Of a stretch of DNA of 64,000 bases, positions 55,867 through 64,000 are shown piece after piece. Source of the DNA: an uncultured Aquimarina sp. (GTDB taxonomy: Bacteria > Bacteroidota > Bacteroidia > Flavobacteriales > Flavobacteriaceae). Under the pieces are notes generated by a model. It was not told the DNA's origin. It ran no database searches and saw nothing but the letters and a program-made list of their open reading frames with translations. The translations under genes and the position numbers were made by a program. Position 1 is the first letter of the stretch. The number at the start of each line of letters is the position of its first letter. Location of the stretch: NCBI GenBank assembly GCA_947498595.1, contig CANMKX010000002.1, positions 269,343 through 333,342 of the forward strand, given 5' to 3'.

Positions 55867-57951
55867 TTATTTCTTCACAATTCTCTTAACTCCTATATTT
55901 TTTCCGTTTTTAAATATCTTCATAAAATAAATCCCTGTAGTCGTTAATTCATTCTCTATACGTATTGTATTAGATCCATTCGTAACTACTTCTTTATAAA
56001 CTTTCATTCCTAAAGTATTATATATTTCTATGATAATTGAATCTGATGTAACATCTGAAAATTCTATTTGAATTGTATTCGTAAAAGGGTTAGGATATAC
56101 TTCAAAAGATTTTTTTTCTGCTACTTCAAAATCATTTGTAGCTAATACTTGTTGTCCTGTTAATATCTCTCCAAAAGGTTCTGTATTATATGCATAATCT
56201 AACAATGAGTACGCTGTTCCATCTCCATTTACACTAAATTGAAACCATCCGTAATATTCTCTATTATCAATAGTAAACCTGAAACCTGCATAAGCTGTTT
56301 GTCCATCCCAATCGGTATAACTATTTGTTCTAATATCATGTAAATTAGGAAAATTACCTCCTGACACCCAATTACTTGTTGTTGTAATTGCTGAATTCTC
56401 TGCTAGCATCGCTATATTTTTTGTAGCACCTACAGTAATCATTGCTGCTGTATATGTTTCAAATTGCAAGGCTGGTTCTCCGCTAGGATGTCCTGATAAA
56501 TTATAAAATAATCCTCCGTAATTTGTACCTCCACCTAGTGATGGTATATTAGCATCTGTAAATGGTTCCCATACATCTGATGTATTTACTGTAAGATCGT
56601 TTACATCTACATAGACAATTTCATAAGGGTCAACAAATTCGAATTCCAATGCCAACGTATTTGCTGTTAATACAATTCCTGCATCCAAAAAAGTAATAGT
56701 TCTTGAGGTCGTATTTGAACTTTCATGATTTATAGCATTCCCTGTAAAAAATATAGTTGCCTCGTTTCTAGTATCATTCACTTCTATCCTCGCTGTTAAT
56801 CCATCTGGGATGTTTCCTATATAATGAGTTCCTTCTACTAATACTCCGGATATATTAAAGTTCGTATTCGTTACAGTAATAGTCGCTTCTGTTTCAATTC
56901 CACCTGTATTAGAAATTTCTTCTTTAAAAACAGAAGTATCAAGCGTGGCTATAGCATCACCACTATCTGTTCCTGTATCAATTAAATTTTGTGGCTGCCA
57001 TAATGAAACTCTTGCTGAATGTTGCAATGCAGCTAACATCCTATCAATTTGCCCTTGTGTAAACATTTTGTAACATCCACTAGCTCCATTATATCCCATA
57101 TAATTCTCATAATTGATAAAATCATTGTTGCAGTTTCTAGCTGCTACGCACCCTGTACCTCCAGCTGTATCTTCTTGCGGAGTATCACTTACAAAGTCAT
57201 CTCCTCCACATCCATTAAAATGAGTGTGTCTTAAATTAAGCCAATGTCCAAATTCATGTGTTAATGTAGAAGCAAATTCATTACTCGTATTACCCGTTAA
57301 ATATTGTCCATTATAAACAACACGTGCTACGTTCGCATTAGAATCGACAGTACTAGGTAACCAAGCTACTCCTGAGTTATTACTTACCCCATTATTATAC
57401 AAGTCTCCTTGAATGTATACATTCATATATTTGTAGTTATCCCATGCATCTAATGCTATAGAAGAACGTGTTCCCCCATCATTATTACCATAACCATTTC
57501 GTATTCCATGAAATACAACACCATTCGTTACATTACCGTTTGGATCAATTGTCGCTAATTTAAATTCAATACTCATTGTAGATTTAAGCCCATTAAACAT
57601 AGGATCTACTGTATTAAAATCAGCATTCAAACCTTGAAATTCTTCATTTACTTGATTAACCGAATTAACTATTGTATTGTAATCTACTGTATCTCCATTT
57701 TGAACAGTTCCATATACATGAAAAACTACAGGAATTGTATAAGTTGCCAAAGAAGCATTTTTACGCAATCCTTCATTTGTGATAAAATCCTTGGTAAATT
57801 GATTAAAATTTTGATATTCTTGATAAGCCTCTGGAGACAACTCCCATAAGGACTCCATTCCTTCTTCAGTTTTACAATTTTCTTGAGCATACATCCCTGA
57901 ATACAAAGTAAATATATACATCATTAAAAATTGGGGTAATTTCTTTTTCAT
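55867..57951 (-). CDS. Secreted M43 metalloprotease with one repeat module and T9SS tail
   Basis: 694 residues. Signal peptide, then the same catalytic domain as its neighbours, with HEFGHWLNLRHTH near 229 and the ENYMGYNGASGCYKMFTQGQ Met-turn region, split. One copy of the ~265-residue module (about 335-600) precedes a T9SS C-terminal sorting domain (EVYPNPF to the end). FN3 and GEVED domains are absent. M43 enzymes (cytophagalysin/pappalysin) are zinc endopeptidases. Intermediate in size within the tandem array. Confidence 0.9.
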   Translation of the reverse strand: MKKKLPQFLMMYIFTLYSGMYAQENCKTEEGMESLWELSPEAYQEYQNFNQFTKDFITNEGLRKNASLATYTIPVVFHVYGTVQNGDTVDYNTIVNSVNQVNEEFQGLNADFNTVDPMFNGLKSTMSIEFKLATIDPNGNVTNGVVFHGIRNGYGNNDGGTRSSIALDAWDNYKYMNVYIQGDLYNNGVSNNSGVAWLPSTVDSNANVARVVYNGQYLTGNTSNEFASTLTHEFGHWLNLRHTHFNGCGGDDFVSDTPQEDTAGGTGCVAARNCNNDFINYENYMGYNGASGCYKMFTQGQIDRMLAALQHSARVSLWQPQNLIDTGTDSGDAIATLDTSVFKEEISNTGGIETEATITVTNTNFNISGVLVEGTHYIGNIPDGLTARIEVNDTRNEATIFFTGNAINHESSNTTSRTITFLDAGIVLTANTLALEFEFVDPYEIVYVDVNDLTVNTSDVWEPFTDANIPSLGGGTNYGGLFYNLSGHPSGEPALQFETYTAAMITVGATKNIAMLAENSAITTTSNWVSGGNFPNLHDIRTNSYTDWDGQTAYAGFRFTIDNREYYGWFQFSVNGDGTAYSLLDYAYNTEPFGEILTGQQVLATNDFEVAEKKSFEVYPNPFTNTIQIEFSDVTSDSIIIEIYNTLGMKVYKEVVTNGSNTIRIENELTTTGIYFMKIFKNGKNIGVKRIVKK

Positions 57952-58182
57952 TTTTTTTATTTCAAATTTAGATAGCTACCCATTTTAATTATATGAACAT
58001 TTTATCCAATTCAAGTATTTTATTATCATTAACACAATTAATTAACATTATTTTTAATTTAATTTCACTTAAAATAAAAATAATCAAATCAATAAGCGTC
58101 AAAAAAATCTGTATTCAGTTAATTTTTAAGGCATAAAAAAAGCCAAAGAATTTCTCCTTTGGCTCTTAAAAAATGAGTTTTA
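57952..58182. other. Spacer between M43 genes
   Basis: About 230 bp of AT-rich DNA. A hairpin with AAAGCCAAAGAA at 58138-58149 and TTCTCCTTTGGCT at 58151-58163 sits just before the end of the third gene. A similar one, AAACCAAAGAATTTC, lies at 55796-55820. Each M43 gene thus has its own terminator. Confidence 0.6.
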
Positions 58183-59445
58183 TTATTTCTTTATAATTCT
58201 TTTAATCTCCACAACGTTTCCGTCAATTACTATTTTCATAAAATAAACACCAGATGCTGTAGCACTTAAATCAATTCCTTCTGTAACATTTATCAGTTCT
58301 TCTTTATAAACAGTAATCCCTGCAGTATTATAAATTTCTACAGTATAGTTTCCTGAATAATCTCCTATAGTTAACTGTACATTATTGGTAAAAGGATTTG
58401 GATACACCTCGATACTGTTTCCTTCTTCAATTTCAAAATCATTTGTTGCTAACACATCACTTGTTCCAGTATCTACTAAATTTTGTGCTTGCCATAGAGG
58501 AAATCTCGCTGGATGTTGTAATGCTGCTAACATTCTATCAATCTGTCCTTGTGTAAACATTTTATAACATCCACTAGCCCCATTATATCCCATATAATTT
58601 TCATAATTAATAAATTCGTTATCACAATTTCTTGCAGCCGTACACCCTGTACCTCCTGCCGTATCTTCTTGAGGGGTATCTCCTACAAAATCATCTCCTC
58701 CACAACCATTAAAATGAGTATGTCTTAAATTAAGCCAATGTCCAAATTCGTGTGTTAAAACAGAAGCAAATTCATCACTTGTATTACCTGTTAGATATTG
58801 TCCATTATAAACAACTCTAGCTGCATCAGCATCAGAGTCAAAAGTACTTGGTAACCATGCTACACCAGAATTATTAGTACCTCCATCATTATATAAATCT
58901 GCTTGGATATATACATTCATGTACTTATAATTATCCCACGCATCTTGAGCGATAGCTGCTCGTGTCGCTCCGTCATTATTACCAAATCCATTTCGTGTTC
59001 CATGAAATACAACACCATTAGTTACATTACCTTCTGGATCAATTGTTGCTAATTTAAAGTCAATACTCAATGTAGATTTAATATCATTAAATAAAGGATC
59101 AATACTATTAAAATCAGCATTCAAGCCTTGAAATTCTTCACTCACTTGATTTACTGAATTAAGGATTGTATTATAATCCACCGTGTCTCCATTTTGAACA
59201 GTTCCATAAACGTGAAAAACTACAGGAATTGTGTAGGTTGTCAAACTTGCGTTTTTACGTAATACTTCATTTGTTACAAAATCTTTAGTATACTCATTAA
59301 AATCCTGGTATTCTTGATATGCTTCAGGAGACTGTTCCCATAGAGATTGCATTCCCTCTTCAGTTTTACAAACATTTTGCGAGTATATTGCTGTTTGAAA
59401 AGCTACTATACAGATAGTCAAAAATTGGGGCATTTTTTTCTTCAT
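58183..59445 (-). CDS. Short secreted M43 metalloprotease with T9SS tail
   Basis: 420 residues, the minimal form: signal peptide, M43 catalytic domain with HEFGHWLNLRHTH near 230 and Cys-containing Met-turn, and directly a T9SS tail (EVYPNPFTNNVQ to the end). Residues 1-330 are nearly the same as in the 694-residue paralogue. It lacks all accessory modules. It is the first transcribed of the three genes, divergent from the aminopeptidase P gene. Confidence 0.9.
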   Translation of the reverse strand: MKKKMPQFLTICIVAFQTAIYSQNVCKTEEGMQSLWEQSPEAYQEYQDFNEYTKDFVTNEVLRKNASLTTYTIPVVFHVYGTVQNGDTVDYNTILNSVNQVSEEFQGLNADFNSIDPLFNDIKSTLSIDFKLATIDPEGNVTNGVVFHGTRNGFGNNDGATRAAIAQDAWDNYKYMNVYIQADLYNDGGTNNSGVAWLPSTFDSDADAARVVYNGQYLTGNTSDEFASVLTHEFGHWLNLRHTHFNGCGGDDFVGDTPQEDTAGGTGCTAARNCDNEFINYENYMGYNGASGCYKMFTQGQIDRMLAALQHPARFPLWQAQNLVDTGTSDVLATNDFEIEEGNSIEVYPNPFTNNVQLTIGDYSGNYTVEIYNTAGITVYKEELINVTEGIDLSATASGVYFMKIVIDGNVVEIKRIIKK

Positions 59446-59579
59446 GTCTTTTAAAATTTAAATACTATTTTATCATAATAACATTACTATTCTAATCAAA
59501 AAATATATTTTGTTATCATTAACATTTTTATTTAACTATTTTCTTAACTTTTACAGTCTCAAACACTAAAATTTACCTA

Positions 59580-60872
59580 ATGAGATACCGCTCAATTTCT
59601 AATACTTTATTCATAAAAAACAGAGATAATTTTAAACATTTAATGCAATCAAATACTATTGCAATCTTATCCTCAAATGATATCAAACATACCAATGCGG
59701 ATGATGTCATGGGATTTGCCCAAAACAATGATTTATTTTATCTATCTGGAATCGATCAAGAGGAAACCATACTCGTTGTATTTCCAGACGCATATCGCAA
59801 GGAGAATAGAGAAATTTTATTTATCAAAGAAACAAATGAGCAAATCAAAATTTGGGAAGGTGAAAAATTAACTAAAGAACAAGCCGCGAATATCTCTGGA
59901 ATTCAACGTATAGAGTGGAGTCATGATTTTGAAAAAATAATACAACTCATGACTTTTGAAGCTGATGGCTTCTATTTAGGCCATAACGAACATATTAAAA
60001 GAGTAACATCTAATCAACAAACTCAACAAGATAGATTGATTCTTTGGTGCAAAGAAAAATATCCTTTACACCAATATTATAGAGCTGCAAAAATCACGAG
60101 ATCATTACGTCCTATAAAATCTCAAGAAGAAATCGCTTTAATACAAGAGGCCGCTGATATAGGAATAAAAGGTTTTCATCGTCTTTTAAAAGCTGTTAAA
60201 CCTAATTGTAAAGAATATGAATTAGAAGCTGAACTCACTTACGAATTAGTTAAAAATGGTGGGACTCGTCATGCTTTTAAACCAATTATAGCATCTGGCG
60301 CCAATGCTTGTGCATTACATTACAACACCAATGATAACTTATGTAAAGATGGAGAGATGATTTTAATAGATTTTGGTGTCTGTTATGCCAACTATAATAG
60401 TGATACCACTCGTTGTGTACCTGTTAATGGAAAGTTTTCTAAACGACAAAAAGAAGTTTATAGTTCTGTTTTATATTGTCTAAAAGAAGGAGCTAAATTA
60501 TTAAAACCTGGCATAGAACACACTGAATATGAAAGACAAATGGCAACTCTTGTTGAAACACAATTAATAGCTCTTGGTCTACTCAATTTAAATGATATAA
60601 AAAATCAAAATCCACAAAAACCATTATATAAAAAATACTTTATGCATGGTACAGCCCATCATCTAGGGTTAGATGTACATGATGTAGGTCTTTATTCTAA
60701 AACTATTGAGGAAGGAATGGTTTTTACTTGTGAACCTGGTATATATATACCTGAAGAAGGAATTGGTTGTCGTCTCGAAAATGATTATTTAATTACTCAA
60801 AATGGCAATATCAATCTCACTGAAGCAATGCCTATAGAAATTGAAGATATTGAAAAATTAATGCTCGCTTAA
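59580..60872 (+). CDS. pepP: Xaa-Pro aminopeptidase (M24B, aminopeptidase P-type)
   Basis: 430 residues. The N-terminal AMP_N domain begins RDNFKHLMQSNTIAILSSN; the C-terminal pita-bread domain has the five metal ligands: Asp in LIDFGV, Asp in NSDTTR, His in HHLGLDVHD, Glu in CEPGIY and Glu in CRLENDY. It removes N-terminal residues preceding proline and is cytoplasmic (no signal peptide). Divergent from the shortest M43 gene by 134 bp and followed by a second M24 gene after 17 bp. Confidence 0.9.
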   Translation: MRYRSISNTLFIKNRDNFKHLMQSNTIAILSSNDIKHTNADDVMGFAQNNDLFYLSGIDQEETILVVFPDAYRKENREILFIKETNEQIKIWEGEKLTKEQAANISGIQRIEWSHDFEKIIQLMTFEADGFYLGHNEHIKRVTSNQQTQQDRLILWCKEKYPLHQYYRAAKITRSLRPIKSQEEIALIQEAADIGIKGFHRLLKAVKPNCKEYELEAELTYELVKNGGTRHAFKPIIASGANACALHYNTNDNLCKDGEMILIDFGVCYANYNSDTTRCVPVNGKFSKRQKEVYSSVLYCLKEGAKLLKPGIEHTEYERQMATLVETQLIALGLLNLNDIKNQNPQKPLYKKYFMHGTAHHLGLDVHDVGLYSKTIEEGMVFTCEPGIYIPEEGIGCRLENDYLITQNGNINLTEAMPIEIEDIEKLMLA

Positions 60873-60889
60873 TTAAAATCTTATTAATT

Positions 60890-62104
60890 ATGAATACACT
60901 AGGAATCGGGGGATCAACTATAGAAAAAGAATTAAATGCAATTAAACCAAAAGCTCATTTAGCAACTCCTATACAAGAAAATGAATTTCATACTAGAATT
61001 CATAAAGCTTGTAAGCTAATGAAACAACAAAATATCCAAGCAACATACCTACAAGCAGGTACAAACTTATTTTACTTTACTGGAATGAAATGGAATGCTA
61101 GTGAACGTATGGTTGGTGCATTATTATTCCCCAATGGAGAAATACATTTTATTGCTCCTCAATTTGAAAAAGGGACTATATTAGATTTCATGCTCGTACA
61201 AGGTGAAATACATTGCTGGGAAGAACACGAAAATCCTTATGAGCTTTTCATTTCCATTTTTAAATCCAAAAAAATTGAAACAGGTAAAATAGCAATTGAC
61301 GAATCTACTCCTTTTTTTATCACTAATGGCATAGATCAAATACAATCATCATATCAGTTAATTAATGCCAAGCCTATTACTGCAGGTTGCAGAATGTACA
61401 AATCTAGTAATGAAATAGCAATCATTCAAACTGCAATGGACATTACATTAGAAGTTCAAAAAGCTGCCGCAAGAATATTACATCCTGGAATCAGTGCAAA
61501 AGAAGTTATTGATTTCATTAATAGAGCACACATAAAATACGGTGTTCCTTCTGGTTCATATTTCTGTATTGTTCTTTTTGGTGTAGATTCATCTTTTCCT
61601 CATGGTGTTAAAACGCCAAAAAAATTAGAAGAAGGAGAAGTTGTACTGATTGATACTGGTTGTCGTCTACACGATTATATTTCAGATATTACACGTACCT
61701 ATGTTTACGGTAATGCTAATGATTTACAACGCAAAATTTGGAATTTAGAAAAAGAAACTCAATATGCTGCTTTTAATGCGGCACAATTAGGCGCACCGTG
61801 TGCTAATATAGATATAGCTTCCAGAAAAACATTAGAAAATAATGGATTAGGTCCAGACTATCAATTACCTGGACTTCCACATCGTACCGGTCACGGTATC
61901 GGATTAGACATTCACGAATGGCCTTACATTGTTAGAAACGATAAAACCACATTAGCATCTGGAATTTGTTTTAGTAACGAACCTATGATATGCGTACCAA
62001 ACAAATTTGGAATTCGGCTAGAAGATCATATATATATGACAGAAAACGGTCCACATTGGTTTACTAAACCTGCACATAGCATTGATAATCCTTTCGGTTT
62101 ATAA
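60890..62104 (+). CDS. M24-family Xaa-Pro peptidase (second copy)
   Basis: 404 residues. The N-terminal creatinase-like domain includes GTNLFYFTGMKWNASERMVG and the C-terminal domain has all metal ligands: Asp in LIDTGC, Asp in ISDITRT, His in RTGHGIGLDIHEW, Glu in SNEPMIC and Glu in RLEDHIY. Prolidases and other M24B enzymes share this architecture, so it may cleave Xaa-Pro dipeptides complementing the aminopeptidase P upstream. Co-transcription is likely. Confidence 0.88.
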   Translation: MNTLGIGGSTIEKELNAIKPKAHLATPIQENEFHTRIHKACKLMKQQNIQATYLQAGTNLFYFTGMKWNASERMVGALLFPNGEIHFIAPQFEKGTILDFMLVQGEIHCWEEHENPYELFISIFKSKKIETGKIAIDESTPFFITNGIDQIQSSYQLINAKPITAGCRMYKSSNEIAIIQTAMDITLEVQKAAARILHPGISAKEVIDFINRAHIKYGVPSGSYFCIVLFGVDSSFPHGVKTPKKLEEGEVVLIDTGCRLHDYISDITRTYVYGNANDLQRKIWNLEKETQYAAFNAAQLGAPCANIDIASRKTLENNGLGPDYQLPGLPHRTGHGIGLDIHEWPYIVRNDKTTLASGICFSNEPMICVPNKFGIRLEDHIYMTENGPHWFTKPAHSIDNPFGL

Positions 62105-62112
62105 TCATCAAG

Positions 62113-62152
62113 ACAGATAAAGTTTCTTATTTCAATAAGTGACTTTATCTGT
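62113..62152 (+). repeat. Stem-loop after the M24 pair
   Basis: ACAGATAAAGT (62113-62123) pairs with ACTTTATCTGT (62142-62152); the loop contains a shorter inner repeat. No T-run follows, so termination is uncertain. Confidence 0.55.
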
Positions 62153-62269
62153 ATTATATAAATATTTCTTTCTCAAATAATGATTCATATCTAATTATTA
62201 AATATTCATCTATTGTTTATTCTCTCATGCTTTAAAATCTTTCTATTTTAGATATCTTATAAAGCATAT

Positions 62270-63271
62270 ATGGATTCATTAACACAAATCGTTTTAGGAG
62301 CTGCTGTTGGAGAAGCTGTTTTAGGAAAAAAAGCAGGGAATAAAGCCATGCTCTATGGAGCAATAGCTGGTACAATTCCTGATTTAGACACATTTTCTAG
62401 TTTTTTCACCGACACTATTACAGCTACAGAAATACATAGAGGGTTTACACATTCTATCCTTTTTAGTTTATTTTTTGCTCCTATTCTTGGTTGGTTAATT
62501 TTCAAAATTGAAAAAAATAATATTCCATCTATTAAAGATTGGTCATATTTAGTGTTTTGGAGCCTTTTTACACATCCTCTACTCGATGCCCATACTACAT
62601 GGGGAACTCAATTATTTTGGCCATTAGATCTACGTATAGCTTACAAAAACATCTTTGTAATAGATCCTTTATATACATTACCTTTTATTATTTTCTTACT
62701 TATAACCTTCTTTCAAAAAAAAGGGAGTCCCAAGCGCAAAAGATACAATCAACTTGGTATTATTATCAGCAGTATATATATGATGTTCACTATTGGAATA
62801 AAAATATATACTTATCAAATATTTCTAAAGAGTTTAAAAGAAAACCATATTGATTATATTAATATAGAAACCAAACCTGCTCCATTCACTTCATTTTTAT
62901 GGACTGCGAATATAGAAACTGAAAAAAACTATCTAATCGCAAACTATTCTATATTTGATACTCAAAAAATAAAATATAAATCATATCCTAAAAATCATCA
63001 TTATTTAAAAAATTTAAGTGATAATGAAACTATAAAAAGATTAATTAAAATCACGAAAGGATGGTATACAATAACCAACAAACATGATCAATTGTATTTT
63101 AATGATTTACGGTTTGGAGTTTTATCTTTAGAAGAAAAAGAGCCTACATTTGCTTTTAGTTACAAAATTTCAAATAAAAACAATATCATATCTATCACAG
63201 AAGTTCCTAAGAATAAAAAACAGGCAAAAAAATTACTCTCCGATTTATGGATAAGAATATGGGGAAACTAA
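62270..63271 (+). CDS. YdjM/DUF457-type membrane metal-dependent hydrolase
   Basis: 333 residues. The N-terminus MDSLTQIVLGAAVGEAVLG, the IPDLDTF motif, HRGFTHSILF and HPLLDAHTTWGTQLFWP are diagnostic of the membrane-bound metal-dependent hydrolase family. Four to five membrane segments lie in the first two thirds. Substrate unknown. Gene is monocistronic. The C-terminal 130 residues are hydrophilic and lineage-specific. Confidence 0.88.
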   Translation: MDSLTQIVLGAAVGEAVLGKKAGNKAMLYGAIAGTIPDLDTFSSFFTDTITATEIHRGFTHSILFSLFFAPILGWLIFKIEKNNIPSIKDWSYLVFWSLFTHPLLDAHTTWGTQLFWPLDLRIAYKNIFVIDPLYTLPFIIFLLITFFQKKGSPKRKRYNQLGIIISSIYMMFTIGIKIYTYQIFLKSLKENHIDYINIETKPAPFTSFLWTANIETEKNYLIANYSIFDTQKIKYKSYPKNHHYLKNLSDNETIKRLIKITKGWYTITNKHDQLYFNDLRFGVLSLEEKEPTFAFSYKISNKNNIISITEVPKNKKQAKKLLSDLWIRIWGN

Positions 63272-63670
63272 ATCTCTTTATTTTCAAATTATATTTTCTT
63301 TAGGTAAAAAAGAAAATATAATCATAGCTATAACTTTATTATAAGAAACATAAAAAGAATAGAAATAAATTTAACCGATTATTCTAATCCATATTTTAGT
63401 ATTATCATTCCTAAGCGATTTTCTCTATATAGGTCATAAATACATATTAGTTTTATTTACTAATCAATCTAAGAGCATTAATAACCTTAACACATCATTA
63501 GTAAACATACTTAATCTTAGTTGTCTTGGGTAGTTTTTTATTTTTATTTTCAAATAGCAGTCAGTATGTAATGGCTTGTATCAACCTAGGTGTATGGACA
63601 ATTGATAACTAGTTTAGTTCTTCTGGGAAGTCTGTTGTTATTACTCTTTCTTTGAGAAAAAAAAGCATAA
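63272..63670. other. Intergenic region with a 14-bp perfect inverted repeat
   Basis: About 400 bp without a credible ORF between the YdjM-like gene and the rRNA operon. ATTATATTTTCTTT (63288-63301) and AAAGAAAATATAAT (63309-63322) form a hairpin that may end the YdjM-like transcript though no T-run follows. Nothing else is apparent. Confidence 0.5.
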
Positions 63671-63705
63671 AAAAAACCCTTCACTAATATTATTAATGAA
63701 GGGTT
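63671..63705 (-). terminator. Terminator of the rRNA operon
   Basis: ACCCTTCA-TAAT pairs with ATTA-TGAAGGGT across 63677-63704, preceded on the plus strand by an A-run that is a U-tract on the minus strand. It lies directly after 5S rRNA. Confidence 0.85.
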
Positions 63706-63710
63706 CTAAA

Positions 63711-63815
63711 AAGGCGACGACCTACTCTCCCACAAACGCAGTACCATCGGCGCTATCAGGCTTAACTTCTCTGTTCGGAATGGAAAGAGGTGAGCCCTGA
63801 TGCGATAATCACCTT
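63711..63815 (-). rRNA. 5S ribosomal RNA
   Basis: The minus strand contains conserved 5S segments: GGCTCACCTC, CCATTCCGAACAGAGAAGTT, GCGCCGATGGTACTG and GGGAGAGTAGGTCG. The ends are set where AAGGTGA pairs with TCGCCTT to form helix I, giving 105 nt; a few bases of uncertainty remain at each side. Confidence 0.93.
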
Positions 63816-63961
63816 AAATCTTTAGTATCCTGTTATTATTTTATAACAAAACACTATATGTCGTACATATCGATAGATAAATAATTCAATACTTTTATTT
63901 CTACTTCTTATATCCTATATATCTCTGAATATCCATAAATAACTTGTTAAAAGCAAATCCA

Positions 63962-64000
63962 GCGCATAAGCCTATGGGTTATTAGTACTACTCGGCTATT
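63962..64000 (-). rRNA. 23S ribosomal RNA, 3' tip (partial)
   Basis: The minus strand at the window edge reads GAGTAGTACTAATAACCC then ATAGGCTTATGCGC, matching the 3' end of 23S rRNA (compare CCGGTACTAATGAACCG...GGCTT of E. coli). The gene continues beyond the window, and the 3' end is placed by analogy. About 145 bp separate it from 5S. Confidence 0.75.

Noticed and set aside
51304-59445. Long direct DNA repeats as a mobile element or segmental transposition
   Set aside because: The repeated DNA corresponds exactly to homologous protein domains, with no transposase, terminal repeats or target duplications.
62539-62853. 104-codon ORF inside the YdjM-like gene in another frame
   Set aside because: The enclosing frame has diagnostic family motifs in the same stretch.
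1-64000. CRISPR arrays, insertion sequences, integrases or phage genes
   Set aside because: I found no regularly spaced direct repeats, transposase motifs or phage structural genes on either strand.

Overview
The window is AT-rich chromosomal DNA of a member of the Bacteroidota, almost certainly a Flavobacteriaceae and probably marine. The evidence is type IX secretion (T9SS) C-terminal tails on secreted proteases, Bacteroidota-type promoters (TTG-N19-TAnnTTTG, clearest before tRNA-Asp), genes lacking strong Shine-Dalgarno sequences, a DnaE with a fused N-terminal proofreading exonuclease, a mevalonate pathway and DUF6252/DUF4230-type lineage proteins. I would not name a genus from this sequence alone.

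Layout. 1-6.5 kb (+): the 3' part of a membrane polyferredoxin, then a tight operon (MORN-like protein, two GT2 glycosyltransferases, a GT-C-like membrane glycosyltransferase, an alpha/beta hydrolase) whose overlapping genes use ATG, GTG and TTG starts. 6.5-21.7 kb (mostly -): vanadium haloperoxidase-like protein, an RluB-like pseudouridine synthase with an altered catalytic residue, threonine/serine dehydratase, nitrilase, a UbiA prenyltransferase with mevalonate kinase and diphosphomevalonate decarboxylase, TetR regulator, flavoprotein, glutaryl-CoA dehydrogenase-like enzyme, and the rpsP-rimM-trmN6 operon. 22-30.3 kb: a duplicated-domain lipoprotein, dnaE, thioredoxin, DUF58 protein, tRNA-Asp and a DUF456 protein. 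30.3-35.5 kb (+): a BlaI/M56 regulatory locus with three operator-like palindromes, two M56 sensor peptidases and two TlpA-like thioredoxins. 35.5-40.8 kb (+): ruvC, hemW, cyclase, DUF4230, MmcQ/YjbR and a membrane MutS-like ATPase.

40.8-62.1 kb is the most coherent accessory region. An AraC regulator is divergent from four enzymes that together convert trans-4-hydroxy-L-proline to 2-oxoglutarate (4-hydroxyproline 2-epimerase, FAD D-hydroxyproline dehydrogenase, DapA-family deaminase, 2-oxoglutarate-semialdehyde dehydrogenase), with a DUF885 lipoprotein peptidase embedded among them. Further along come three tandem T9SS-exported M43 metalloproteases of decreasing size and two M24 Xaa-Pro peptidases. 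Read together this looks like a collagen/gelatin-scavenging island: extracellular proteolysis, proline-peptide trimming, then hydroxyproline oxidation. The substrate is inferred, not shown. Between the two halves lie an unrecognised 229-residue protein, a lipoprotein and a 59-residue double-glycine-leader peptide with a four-cysteine core that resembles a secreted bacteriocin or natural-product precursor.

The right edge (62.3-64 kb) holds a YdjM-like membrane protein and, on the minus strand, a 5S rRNA gene and the 3' tip of a 23S rRNA gene, so an rRNA operon enters from the right. I saw no CRISPR array, IS element, integrase or phage gene.
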